A DNA stretch of 60,474 nt. It comes from Sulfurospirillaceae bacterium (GTDB taxonomy: Bacteria > Campylobacterota > Campylobacteria > Campylobacterales > Sulfurospirillaceae). The stretch lies in the NCBI GenBank assembly GCA_028684065.1, contig JAQUGO010000011.1:1-60474 (forward strand), read 5' to 3'. The translations under genes and the position numbers were made by a program. Below are positions 47,080-55,162 of the stretch, piece by piece; within the stretch, counting starts at the first letter, position 1; the number at the start of each line of letters is the position of its first letter. The notes below the pieces were generated by a model. The model saw nothing but the letters and a program-made list of their open reading frames with translations. It was not told where the DNA came from and did no database searches.

Positions 47080-47107
47080 ATAGGGAGGAAAATTTTTCCT
47101 CCCTATT
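47079..47107 (+). terminator. Strong terminator after the adhesin gene
   Basis: AATAGGGAGGAAAA and TTTTCCTCCCTATT form a perfect 14 bp stem with a one-base loop, followed by T-rich sequence. It isolates the adhesin from the mini-substrate gene, which therefore needs its own promoter (TATGAT at 47121). Confidence 0.85.
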
Positions 47108-47158
47108 CTCTATTTTTTGCTATGATTTCTTTTTAAATTCTTTTTTGGAGTCACAGAA

Positions 47159-47770
47159 GTGCATGCAATAGGAACAGTTAAAAGTATCAATGGTGCAGTT
47201 TTTAGTGAAAATACAGTTGGTGAAGAGACTTTTTTAAAAGTAGGCGATGTCGTCAACAGTGAAGATACTATTGCTACAAAAGGGGAAAATTCCCACGCTG
47301 TTATCCTCTTGTTGGATGGACAAGAGCTGACTTTAGGAAGTGATGATTCTCTTCTTTTAGACCACAGTGTTTATAATGCTAAAAGTTTTGGAGATGAGGC
47401 GATTATTTCGAGTCAAACAGCCTATGATATCTTTATAGAAAAAGGGGGACTTTCTTTTTTTGCCGATGATCCCTCTGTCAACCTAGATGCTCTTATTGCC
47501 TTAAATAGTAGTGATATAGAGAGTAGCAGCACCCAAAGTCAAGCTATTAATCCTTTGGATATTATTAGTTTGCCAGAGTCTGAAACTATTATTAAAATAG
47601 AAGGTTTTGATTCTGATATGAGTGCAAACTATAATCCGTCAGAATGGGCACCTATGGCAGATCAAAGTAATGTGGATACCGGTTATATCCGTTATGAATA
47701 CTTTGGAGAGCATAACAGTAAACACTATATCGATTTGAAAGATACACTGATTCTTTCCGATTTTGTATGA
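47159..47770 (+). CDS. Mini type I secretion substrate: retention module plus secretion-signal tail only
   Basis: A 203-residue protein from GTG 47159 (GGAG 9 bases upstream). Residues 1-90 are clearly homologous to the adhesin's retention module (HAIGTVKSINGAVFSENTVG, LKVGDVVNSEDTIATKGENS, DHSVYNAKSFGDEAIISS). The tail (about 165-203: NVDTGYIRYEYFGEHNSKHY then YIDLKDTLILSDFV) resembles the adhesin's C-terminal signal (GFERYEGIADGHTIKIDIHQ). Between them are about 70 residues with no repeats and no TAAG or other di-alanine site. It looks like an exporter substrate that LapG cannot cut. It overlaps the second LapG-like gene by ATGA. No described family with this architecture is known to me; plug, decoy or competitor roles are inferred. 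Confidence 0.85.
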   Translation: MHAIGTVKSINGAVFSENTVGEETFLKVGDVVNSEDTIATKGENSHAVILLLDGQELTLGSDDSLLLDHSVYNAKSFGDEAIISSQTAYDIFIEKGGLSFFADDPSVNLDALIALNSSDIESSSTQSQAINPLDIISLPESETIIKIEGFDSDMSANYNPSEWAPMADQSNVDTGYIRYEYFGEHNSKHYIDLKDTLILSDFV

Positions 47771-48423
47771 GAGCCAACAGAGCTGTTATTATCGCACTTT
47801 TTATAGGCTTACATGTAAGCCTATTTGGAAAAGAGTTTAGCCTCTCCCCTTCTTTTTTTAACTCCTTACAAACCGAAAAATCTAAAGCCATTTTTAAAGA
47901 CTATGAACGCTTTATGAATGAAACAGCGCCCAAGCCTTTACATATCAAGCTTGAGGCAGTGAATTTTTATATGAATGCTTTTGTAGGCTCCTATGATGAA
48001 CAGACGTATCAAACAGAAGATTTTTGGGCAACACGTGCTGAATTTTTAAGCGCAGGGCAGGGAGATTGTGAGGATTATACAATTGCTAAATATGAGACAT
48101 TGAAAGACTTTGGAATAAAGCCTAAACAAATGGGTGTTTGCATCGTTAAAGAGCGTTCTTCTCAGTACTATCATATGGTTTTACTATTTTGGCAAGAAAC
48201 TAAAGTAACACCTATGGTACTGGATAATCTTAGCTTTAAAGTGCTTCCTTTGGATGCTAGAGTTGATTTGTCAGTAGAACAGTGCATGAATGAAGAGGGC
48301 TATTTTAAGTTAGATACACACAATCAGCCGCAATCTTTTCAATCACATTTAAAAATAAAAACCTACGAAAGAGTCAAACAGCAAAGGCTACAAGAGCATA
48401 TCTGGCAAAAATCTAAACCCTAG
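47767..48423 (+). CDS. LapG-like periplasmic cysteine protease, copy 2
   Basis: A 218-residue BTLCP peptidase with a signal peptide (VIIALFIGLHVSLFG) and an intact triad: Cys101 in GQGDCEDYTIAKY, His136 in YYHMVLLFW and Asp153 in MVLDNLS; DFWATRAEFLSAG matches the copy at 29948. It is translationally coupled to the mini-substrate gene (ATGA, 47767-47770), not to a LapD-like receptor. It may process the large adhesin under different control, or act on or be bound by the mini protein. Confidence 0.92.
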   Translation: MRANRAVIIALFIGLHVSLFGKEFSLSPSFFNSLQTEKSKAIFKDYERFMNETAPKPLHIKLEAVNFYMNAFVGSYDEQTYQTEDFWATRAEFLSAGQGDCEDYTIAKYETLKDFGIKPKQMGVCIVKERSSQYYHMVLLFWQETKVTPMVLDNLSFKVLPLDARVDLSVEQCMNEEGYFKLDTHNQPQSFQSHLKIKTYERVKQQRLQEHIWQKSKP

Positions 48424-48436
48424 TTTTTAGGGTCAA
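48419..48436 (+). terminator. Weak terminator after LapG copy 2
   Basis: ACCCTA and TAGGGT pair around GTTTT at the stop codon of the second LapG-like gene; no strong T-run follows. Confidence 0.4.
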
Positions 48437-48502
48437 ATGATTATATATGCCACAATACTCTTGATATGTAGAATGACGATGCCCATTAATGAGTTTACAG
48501 TG

Positions 48503-49261
48503 TTAGTTGACGACTTCAAACCCGGAAAGTGCTGCACCAACAGCGCCGATAAGTTGCGGATGTTCGGGAGTGAGGATTTTGCGCTCAAGCTTGAGCTCCA
48601 ACATATGATGTAAAAAAGGGTTGAGCGCACCTCCTCCAGTAAAGACGATGCAGTCGTTTTCTTTAACGACAAATTTTTTAGCCATGGACGCTAAGCGTGA
48701 AGCGATGGATTCGTGGACTCCCCAACAGATATTGGCAAGGCTTTCTTTTTTAGCGATGAGAGAGATGACCTCTGATTCGGCAAAAACGGCGCACATACTC
48801 GAAATAGTCAGCTCTTTATCTGCTCCAAAGCCTGCGTTGGCAAAGGTTTGCATGTCTAAGCCCAAGCGATTGGCGGCAATCTCAAGAAATTTGCCTGTAC
48901 CTGCCGCGCACTTGTCGTTCATGCGAAAGTCGGTAAAGCCACCATTATCACCCATTTTGATAACTTTACTGTCTTGTCCGCCAAGGTCGATGACGGTTTT
49001 GACTTCGTTGTGAAAAAAGTATGCCCCTTTGGCATGGGCTTTGATTTCGCTAATAACGGGGCAACCAAATTTATCTTCTAACATGTATCGGCCATATCCT
49101 GTGGAAACAAGCATCTTGACCTCTTTATCTTCAAGATATTTGCCCACAATGCTATCTTGGTCAAAGATAGTAGGGATCACCGCGTGATGGGTGATCTCCT
49201 TGTCTTTTCCAATACCAATAATTTTTGTATAGGTCGAGCCTATATCGACGCCCCAGAACAT
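48503..49261 (-). CDS. ATP-dependent activator of 2-hydroxyacyl-CoA dehydratase / double-cubane protein (HgdC family)
   Basis: A 252-residue protein of the BadF/HgdC ATPase family with an actin-like fold: GVDIGSTYTKIIGIG (phosphate 1), VIDLGGQDSKVIKMGDNG (phosphate 2) and GGGALNP. The homodimer-bridging [4Fe-4S] cysteines are in NDKCAAGTGKFLE and ISSMCAVFAESE. It couples ATP hydrolysis to single-electron transfer at very low potential. It follows the partner gene with a one-base overlap (TAATG at 49261). Confidence 0.92.
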   Translation of the reverse strand: MFWGVDIGSTYTKIIGIGKDKEITHHAVIPTIFDQDSIVGKYLEDKEVKMLVSTGYGRYMLEDKFGCPVISEIKAHAKGAYFFHNEVKTVIDLGGQDSKVIKMGDNGGFTDFRMNDKCAAGTGKFLEIAANRLGLDMQTFANAGFGADKELTISSMCAVFAESEVISLIAKKESLANICWGVHESIASRLASMAKKFVVKENDCIVFTGGGALNPFLHHMLELKLERKILTPEHPQLIGAVGAALSGFEVVN

Positions 49262-50580
49262 TATTTGTTGGCGAAAGCTTGCGCTTTTTGTTTAAAACTG
49301 ATGCTTTCTAAAAAAGCTTCAACCCGCGTTTTAATTTGTCCTGCATCTTCAGGAGAGTAGTCAGATTCGATGACTAAACATGGGATACCCTCTTTAGCAA
49401 GTGCTTCCGTGACAAGGTACGACTCGACATTATACGTGTGGCAAAAAGAGAGCGTATAATAGATAACACCATCAGCCTTACGGTCTTTGTACATTTGAAT
49501 AATTTTTTCGGTTCGACCGGTATTGGGTGTAAAACAAGCACAGTCAATTTTAGAATAACGCTCCATCAAACGTGCATAAAGTTCATCTTCATTTTGAACA
49601 CCTTCAACATCAACATTGTCTTTATAGTAGCGATGGCCAATACATGATTCTTCATTAATGATAGCACCACCTGTACCTTCTACGGCAGTGTGTAATTTCC
49701 AGTTTGGCGGTGCTAGCGGTGTGCCTAAAACCATAATACGTGGTGTGTTGGCAGGAAAAACACTGACACCTTCTTGAACACGAAGTTCAAGCTCATCGCA
49801 AAGTTCATTCACTTTTTTGGTGTAGCGAACAGGGTCATCTAAAAAGCCCATTTGTGTGATAAAAAGCGCATCTTTTCCACTTATGGGCATCACTTTTGGA
49901 TTCATGCCACGAAGTGCATCAAGGCGTTGAAGTGCGGCACGCTTAGCGTTAATAATTTTGACACCGTTGAGCATCTCTTCAAGAGAAAGTTTTTTTTCAG
50001 TGACCTCTTCGATGTGCTCTTTAAATTCTTTAATCTCTTCTTGCCACATTTTGAGGTCTTTTTCACGCTTCATATGAGGAATATTCATGACATGTACCGG
50101 GTGGTGTTTATTTAAAATTTCCCATGTTTTTTTCTTTGCTTCACATGTCGTTTCACCGTAAATGAAATCGCTAGATTGCGTGTAAGCACATGTACGTTGG
50201 AGTTTGAACCCGTGGGCAGATTTGATAAGAGGGCAAATATTGCGAGGAAGTTCTGTTTCGGCATCCGCAACAGTTGCATTGGAGCCACCGCATAAACCAT
50301 AACACGCACCACCAGCTCCTGTTACAATCTCTTCAGGAACGAAGATACAAAAGGTACCAACAGCAGGTTTTTTTGCTGCACGAAGCGCGTTGATTTCAGC
50401 AATGCGCTCACCTTGAATTTCACTCATAAACCAATCAAAATAAGCCATTGCTTTAGGACGATTAGGTTGGCTCATAAAGCCTGCTTTATATGCTTCAAGG
50501 CCAGCGCCCATCATTTTTGCGTGACGTTCAACGTCAACACCAATGTTACCGAGTAAATCTTTGTGGAGTTCAACACCCAT
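49261..50580 (-). CDS. 2-hydroxyacyl-CoA dehydratase subunit family protein, probably double-cubane-cluster type
   Basis: A 439-residue protein of the HgdB/COG1775 family with many conserved cysteines: ACYGLCGGSNATV, RNICPLIKSAHGF, RTCAYTQSSDFIYGETTCEA, ESCIGHRYY, DCACFTPNTGRTE and FCHTYNVESYLV. Classical dehydratases need two different subunits (HgdA and HgdB); here there is only one plus an activator, the arrangement of double-cubane-cluster proteins (DCCP). Those carry an [Fe8S9] cluster and reduce small molecules such as acetylene in vitro; the natural substrate is unknown. No CoA-transferase or acyl-CoA gene is nearby. Minus strand, ATG at 50580. Confidence 0.88.
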   Translation of the reverse strand: MGVELHKDLLGNIGVDVERHAKMMGAGLEAYKAGFMSQPNRPKAMAYFDWFMSEIQGERIAEINALRAAKKPAVGTFCIFVPEEIVTGAGGACYGLCGGSNATVADAETELPRNICPLIKSAHGFKLQRTCAYTQSSDFIYGETTCEAKKKTWEILNKHHPVHVMNIPHMKREKDLKMWQEEIKEFKEHIEEVTEKKLSLEEMLNGVKIINAKRAALQRLDALRGMNPKVMPISGKDALFITQMGFLDDPVRYTKKVNELCDELELRVQEGVSVFPANTPRIMVLGTPLAPPNWKLHTAVEGTGGAIINEESCIGHRYYKDNVDVEGVQNEDELYARLMERYSKIDCACFTPNTGRTEKIIQMYKDRKADGVIYYTLSFCHTYNVESYLVTEALAKEGIPCLVIESDYSPEDAGQIKTRVEAFLESISFKQKAQAFANK

Positions 50581-50833
50581 TGTTTTTCCTTGTATGAAAG
50601 TGTGTGCTGTTTCTTACATATAAAGAGGGAAGCAGAAAAAAAGGAGTGCTACTTCATGTATGTCTAAGCCTTAGACCAACAGCATTTCAAGTATAATAGC
50701 GGAGTTTTCTTTAAGTTTAGGTAAATTTTATTTTACCTAAATAAGAGTTTATTTCTCTGTTTTAAAACAAAAATGGCCTTACATGTAAGAGAGGCTATGC
50801 TACACTTTCACAAATAAAATAAAGGAAGTATGA

Positions 50834-51601
50834 GTGGATATAGCGCAATCAATCATTATGAGTGTCGTAGAAGGCTTTACCGAATTTTTACCTGTTTCTT
50901 CAACAGGGCATATGATTATTATGGCAGATTTTTTAGGAATCAAACAAGATAGTGTGACCAAAGCTTATGAGATTATCATCCAATTCGCAGCGATTTTAGC
51001 AGTGGTTTTAAATTATAAAGATAAATTTTCCCCTAAAAAAATTGACCTATGGATAAAACTTGCTGTGGCATTTTTTCCTATTGGTGCCGTTGGATTTTTG
51101 CTAGCAAAGCAAGTTAAAGCACTTTTTAGTGTGGAAATTGTGGCGGTTATGTTTATCATCGGAGGGATTGTTTTTTTAATTGTTGAAAAACTTTATCAAC
51201 CTAAAGAGCATTTTGTTGATGATGTTGAAGCTGTAAGTTACAAACAAGCTTTATGGATAGGCATTGCGCAAATTTTTGCCTTAATTCCTGGAACCAGTCG
51301 TGCTGGTGCTACAATTGTTGGGGCTATGATGGTAGGTTTGACACGTAAAGCTAGTGCAGAGTTTTCATTTTTATTAGCCTTTCCTGTGATGTGTGCGACG
51401 ACGGGATATGATATAGTCAAACATCATAATGAGTTTAGTGATACCAATTGGCTGGTATTAGGTGTTGGATTTGTCGTATCATTTATTGTAGCCTATCTGA
51501 CGATTAAGCTTTTTTTGAAATTTTTAGAAAAGTTTACATTTGTGACATTTGGTATTTACCGTATTGTTTTTGGAATAGTATTACTCATGATTTATTTTTA
51601 A
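50834..51601 (+). CDS. uppP: Undecaprenyl-diphosphatase
   Basis: A 255-residue membrane phosphatase of the UppP/BacA family: VEGFTEFLPVSSTGHMIIM carries the catalytic Glu/His/Ser region and IPGTSRAGATIVGAMMVGL the second motif with the catalytic Arg. About eight helices. It recycles undecaprenyl diphosphate for cell wall synthesis. GTG 50834 is chosen because it has AAAGGAAG 7 bases upstream and is in frame; a nearby ATG at 50830 is out of frame. It is a single gene with a TTACATGTAA 55 bases upstream. Confidence 0.95.
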   Translation: MDIAQSIIMSVVEGFTEFLPVSSTGHMIIMADFLGIKQDSVTKAYEIIIQFAAILAVVLNYKDKFSPKKIDLWIKLAVAFFPIGAVGFLLAKQVKALFSVEIVAVMFIIGGIVFLIVEKLYQPKEHFVDDVEAVSYKQALWIGIAQIFALIPGTSRAGATIVGAMMVGLTRKASAEFSFLLAFPVMCATTGYDIVKHHNEFSDTNWLVLGVGFVVSFIVAYLTIKLFLKFLEKFTFVTFGIYRIVFGIVLLMIYF

Positions 51602-51653
51602 GATAATTTGTGATTTTAGTTATAATTAAATTAAAAATACAGATGGGATAAGA

Positions 51654-53435
51654 ATGAAACTTAATGCAAAACTATTTGTTTTAATGACAGTTTTGTTTTT
51701 TATTGTTACGTCTATTTTATGGTTCTATTCAGTTTCTTTCATTCAATCTATTAATGAAGAATGGGTACAAAAATTTGTCAAAAAACAGATTGTTTTTGAC
51801 AAACATCGAACATTATTGCCAATACTTCGAGAGTTGGACGTTGTTAGAGAAATGGCAAAAAACCATGATATTGTAGCGATGGCACATAATGATACGAATT
51901 TAGAAGTGAGACAAAAAGGGATTAATGCTCTTGAATATTATCGTAATAAATTTATAGATCGCAGCTATTTTGCAGCATTTGAATCCTCCAAACATTACTA
52001 TTTTAATGACAGTTTAGGCCACTATGAAAACAATCAATTACGTTATACGCTCTCTTCATTAAACCCAGATGATAGCTGGTTTTTTTATACACTTTCACAA
52101 AAAGACAACTATATCATTAATGTTAATAAAGATACAGAGTTAGGTATTACAAAGGTTTGGATAAATTATATATTGAAAGAAGGCAATAGACGTATAGGTA
52201 TTGTGGGAACAGGATTTGATTTTGACACTTTTCTCAAAGAGTCCGTTGGTCTTGAACAAGAGGGTGTACGAAACTTTTTTATTAATAAAGATTTAGCGAT
52301 ACAGCTGGCACGTGATTCACAGTTAATAGATTATGCTAGTATGACCAAAAGCGATGGACAGCACAAAACGATTGATCTATTTTTACCTGAGGCTAAAGAT
52401 AGAGAAGCGGTAAAAAAAGCAATGCAAGACATTATTATCTCACCCGATAGGGTTCAAACACTTTGGGTCAATTTTGAAGGTAAAAAGCAACTTCTAGGTA
52501 TAGTATATTTACCTGAAATCGGTTGGTTTAGTTTAACTTTGATTAATCCAACAGAATTAACCCTCCTCAATAGCTCGTCACTTTTTCTCATCTTAAGTGC
52601 TGTCTTTTTGAGTATTTTATTCATTGTAGGAATGGCCAGTAACATCTTTTTTATTTATCCTTTAAATCAATTAAAACAGATGATGCGCCGTGTGGAGCAT
52701 GGCGAGTACAATATTCATCCTACTTTGGTGGGTAGTGGAGAGATTAGGGAACTTTCTGAACAATTTAAACATATGGTGGAATATGTTCATAGTACGAATC
52801 TAGCACTTGAAGAAAAAGTACAAGAGCGCACTAAAGGACTTCTTGACAGTGAACAAAAACTTCAACAGCTTTTAGAAAAGGTACAAGAATTGGCATTTTA
52901 CGATGCCTTAACACATCTTCCCAATCGACGCATGCTCGAAGATAGACTCAATGTCGAGTTGGCTAAAGTGAAACGAACGCAAAAAATTGGTGGCTTGATG
53001 TTTTTAGATCTTGATAATTTCAAACCATTGAATGATGCCTTTGGCCATAATGCAGGTGATTGTCTTCTCGTGGAAGTTGCGCAAAGACTTTTAAGTGTTG
53101 TGCGCGAAGGTGATACTGCGGCACGTTTTGGCGGTGATGAATTTATCGTTCTTCTCAGTGACATCGGTAATGATGTTTCAACAGCACATGAAAAGATGCA
53201 GCATGTGGCAGATAAAATTCTTGAAGCATTGAGTGCCCCGTATACAATTGATGTGCATTATGAAAATGGTTATAACGAGATACTGACACATTATTGTAGT
53301 GTGAGTATTGGTTTAACACTTTTTAACAAGCACGATACTGAAAAAGATAAGATATTACAGCGTGCTGATAGAGCTATGTATCAGGCTAAAACTAATGGTA
53401 GAAATCGCATTGAAATAGGAGAGCTGGAAGCATGA
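51654..53435 (+). CDS. Membrane diguanylate cyclase with periplasmic Cache-like sensor
   Basis: A 593-residue protein: helix at about 8-28, periplasmic Cache-type domain (about 30-300; DRSYFAAFESSKHYYFND, IGIVGTGFDFDTFLKESVG), helix at about 305-330 (LFLILSAVFLSILFIVGMAS), HAMP, coiled coil, then a GGDEF domain (about 415-590). The active-site GGDEF (ARFGGDEFIVLL) and the upstream RxxD inhibitory site (REGD, five residues before it) are intact, so it should make c-di-GMP with product feedback. This is the only apparently active cyclase in the window and could feed the LapD-like receptor. It overlaps the ArsC-like gene by ATGA. Confidence 0.93.
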   Translation: MKLNAKLFVLMTVLFFIVTSILWFYSVSFIQSINEEWVQKFVKKQIVFDKHRTLLPILRELDVVREMAKNHDIVAMAHNDTNLEVRQKGINALEYYRNKFIDRSYFAAFESSKHYYFNDSLGHYENNQLRYTLSSLNPDDSWFFYTLSQKDNYIINVNKDTELGITKVWINYILKEGNRRIGIVGTGFDFDTFLKESVGLEQEGVRNFFINKDLAIQLARDSQLIDYASMTKSDGQHKTIDLFLPEAKDREAVKKAMQDIIISPDRVQTLWVNFEGKKQLLGIVYLPEIGWFSLTLINPTELTLLNSSSLFLILSAVFLSILFIVGMASNIFFIYPLNQLKQMMRRVEHGEYNIHPTLVGSGEIRELSEQFKHMVEYVHSTNLALEEKVQERTKGLLDSEQKLQQLLEKVQELAFYDALTHLPNRRMLEDRLNVELAKVKRTQKIGGLMFLDLDNFKPLNDAFGHNAGDCLLVEVAQRLLSVVREGDTAARFGGDEFIVLLSDIGNDVSTAHEKMQHVADKILEALSAPYTIDVHYENGYNEILTHYCSVSIGLTLFNKHDTEKDKILQRADRAMYQAKTNGRNRIEIGELEA

Positions 53436-53770
53436 AGGTGTATGGAATTACAACGTGTGGTAGTGTAAAAAAAGCACAAAGTTTTTTAAAAGCTAAAGGA
53501 TTAGCTTATGATTTTGTGGATCTTAAAAAAGAAGCCGTTGGTGAGGAAAAACTGACGCTTTGGCTTAGCAAACAGCCGATGAGCATACTTTTTAATACCA
53601 AAGGAACAAAATTTAGAACCCTTGGCCTTGATAAAACTATAAGTGATGCAGTCAAAAAGACATGGCTACTTAAAGAGCAATTGCTTTATAAGCGCCCTAT
53701 TATTGAATGTGATGACGGAGCGCTTCTTGTTGGTTTTGATGAGGAAATATACCAAAAAACCTTTTCTTAG
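53432..53770 (+). CDS. ArsC/Spx-like thioredoxin-fold protein (YffB type)
   Basis: A 112-residue protein of the ArsC family: YGITTCGSVKKAQSFLKAKG has a single Cys (TCGSVKKA), and LLYKRPIIECDDGALLVGFD is the conserved RPI loop. The KAQ-type CxxxxK pattern matches YffB-like members of unknown function rather than true arsenate reductases or Spx with CxxC. It is coupled to the diguanylate cyclase gene and converges with the LysE-type gene, overlapping by 4 bases. Confidence 0.85.
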   Translation: MKVYGITTCGSVKKAQSFLKAKGLAYDFVDLKKEAVGEEKLTLWLSKQPMSILFNTKGTKFRTLGLDKTISDAVKKTWLLKEQLLYKRPIIECDDGALLVGFDEEIYQKTFS

Positions 53771-54390
53771 CTTTTGTTGGCAGTAGAGACAAAGAGTGCG
53801 GCCAAAAGTAAAAAACTTCCCGTAATGCGGTTTTGAATCGTAATCGCACGGAGTGATTTGACCATAAATTTCAACTTTGAGGCTAAAGAGCTATACCCTG
53901 TCATGACGATGATGTCAACCCCTACTAACGTAGCACAGATAATGCTAAATTGTCCCCAAAGCGATTGGTGTGGGTCTAAAAATTGAGGGATAAAGGCAAC
54001 TAAAAAAACGGTAGCTTTGATGTTGGTTAGGTTAATCAAGGCGGCTTGGATAAATGCTTTTTTAGCAGAGAATACTTTGATATTTTCTTCTTCATGCGGA
54101 AGCATCGGCTTTTCGATAAATTTCATCACGCCTAAGAAAACAAGATAAGCAACGCCCACCCACTTGATAATGCTAAAGAGAATTAACGATTGTGCAATCA
54201 AGGAACCAAGTCCAATCACAACAATAAAAGTTTGTGTAAGCAATCCTAATTGTAATCCAAATATAGCCGCATAAGAGCGTTTAAGCCCGTAACGCAAACC
54301 ATAATTCATCGAAACAACCGCACCCGCTCCAGGTGAAACACTAATAGCAATGGCAGCGAGTAGCATGGTTAACCAAATATCAAGATTCAT
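53767..54390 (-). CDS. LysE/RhtB-family amino acid exporter, second copy
   Basis: A 207-residue protein of six helices with the LysE signature SVSPGAGAVVSMNYGLRYGL and a second motif AALINLTNIKATVFLVAFIPQF (NxK in the GNPK place). It is distinct from the gene at 6589 (low identity), so it likely carries another substrate. Single minus-strand gene with a CCTTTACATGTAAAGG palindrome (54398-54413) just before its start codon. Confidence 0.9.
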   Translation of the reverse strand: MNLDIWLTMLLAAIAISVSPGAGAVVSMNYGLRYGLKRSYAAIFGLQLGLLTQTFIVVIGLGSLIAQSLILFSIIKWVGVAYLVFLGVMKFIEKPMLPHEEENIKVFSAKKAFIQAALINLTNIKATVFLVAFIPQFLDPHQSLWGQFSIICATLVGVDIIVMTGYSSLASKLKFMVKSLRAITIQNRITGSFLLLAALFVSTANKS

Positions 54391-54450
54391 TTATTCACCT
54401 TTACATGTAAAGGCGTAGTATAATCAAAAATAACTTAGAATCAAAAGAGA

Positions 54451-55161
54451 CTAAGGCGTTTGCTTCGTCTCTTCACTAACAATGCCATCATTCACGCGAA
54501 GGATTCGATCAAACAGTGGAATCATCCGTTCATCATGCGTCACAACGACAATGGCGACATTTTGTTCCGAAGCTAATTTTTTAAGTAAATGCATGACTGA
54601 AAGAGCACGTTCACCATCCAGTGCTGCGGTGGGCTCATCGGCTAAGATGATTTTAGGATTATTGGCTAAGGATCTAGCGATGGCTACTCTTTGACTTTGC
54701 CCACCCGAGAGCTGAGATGGTTTAGCACTCAGTTTGTCACCCACACCTAAATAATCCAAAAGCTCTTTGGCTTTTTTGCGTGCGATGAGATGATTGGTTT
54801 GATTCATCAGTGGCACAAGTGTTATATTTTCTTCGACGTTTAAAAAAGGGATAAGATTATGGGATTGAAAAATAAATCCAATTTTTTCACGGCGTAATTG
54901 TCTGGTATCGCTGATGCGCCATTTTTGGTCATATATTAATTCTCCATCAAGGGTTAATTTTCCATGCGTTGGCTCAGTGATGCATCCTATCATGGTAATA
55001 AGTGTTGTTTTTCCTGAGCCACTAGGTCCCAAAAGAGCAACGGTTTCGCCTTTGAAAATTTCAAAAGAGCACTCTTTAATTGCTTTGACAGCATTTTCAC
55101 CTTTACCGTATGTTTTGGAAAGTTGTTCTACTTTAATAACGCTTTGCGAAGTATTTTTCAT
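54451..55161 (-). CDS. ABC exporter ATP-binding protein (DevA/LolD-like)
   Basis: Start chosen at ATG 55161 (GGAGGATGAG upstream, one base after the permease stop), giving 236 residues; the longer open frame lies within the permease gene. Walker A LLGPSGSGKTTLITMIGC, signature LSGGQSQRVAIARSL, Walker B ILADEPTAALDG and switch His in VVVTHDERMI. It drives the DevBC/TolC complex encoded upstream in the same operon. Family places it with MacB/LolD/DevA exporters of lipids, peptides or glycolipids. Confidence 0.93.
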   Translation of the reverse strand: MKNTSQSVIKVEQLSKTYGKGENAVKAIKECSFEIFKGETVALLGPSGSGKTTLITMIGCITEPTHGKLTLDGELIYDQKWRISDTRQLRREKIGFIFQSHNLIPFLNVEENITLVPLMNQTNHLIARKKAKELLDYLGVGDKLSAKPSQLSGGQSQRVAIARSLANNPKIILADEPTAALDGERALSVMHLLKKLASEQNVAIVVVTHDERMIPLFDRILRVNDGIVSEETKQTP

Positions 55162-55162
55162 C

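Noticed and set aside
53432-53770. Arsenate reductase (ars operon)
   Set aside because: No ars genes are near, and the single-Cys TCGSVKKA form matches YffB-like proteins; arsenate activity cannot be claimed.
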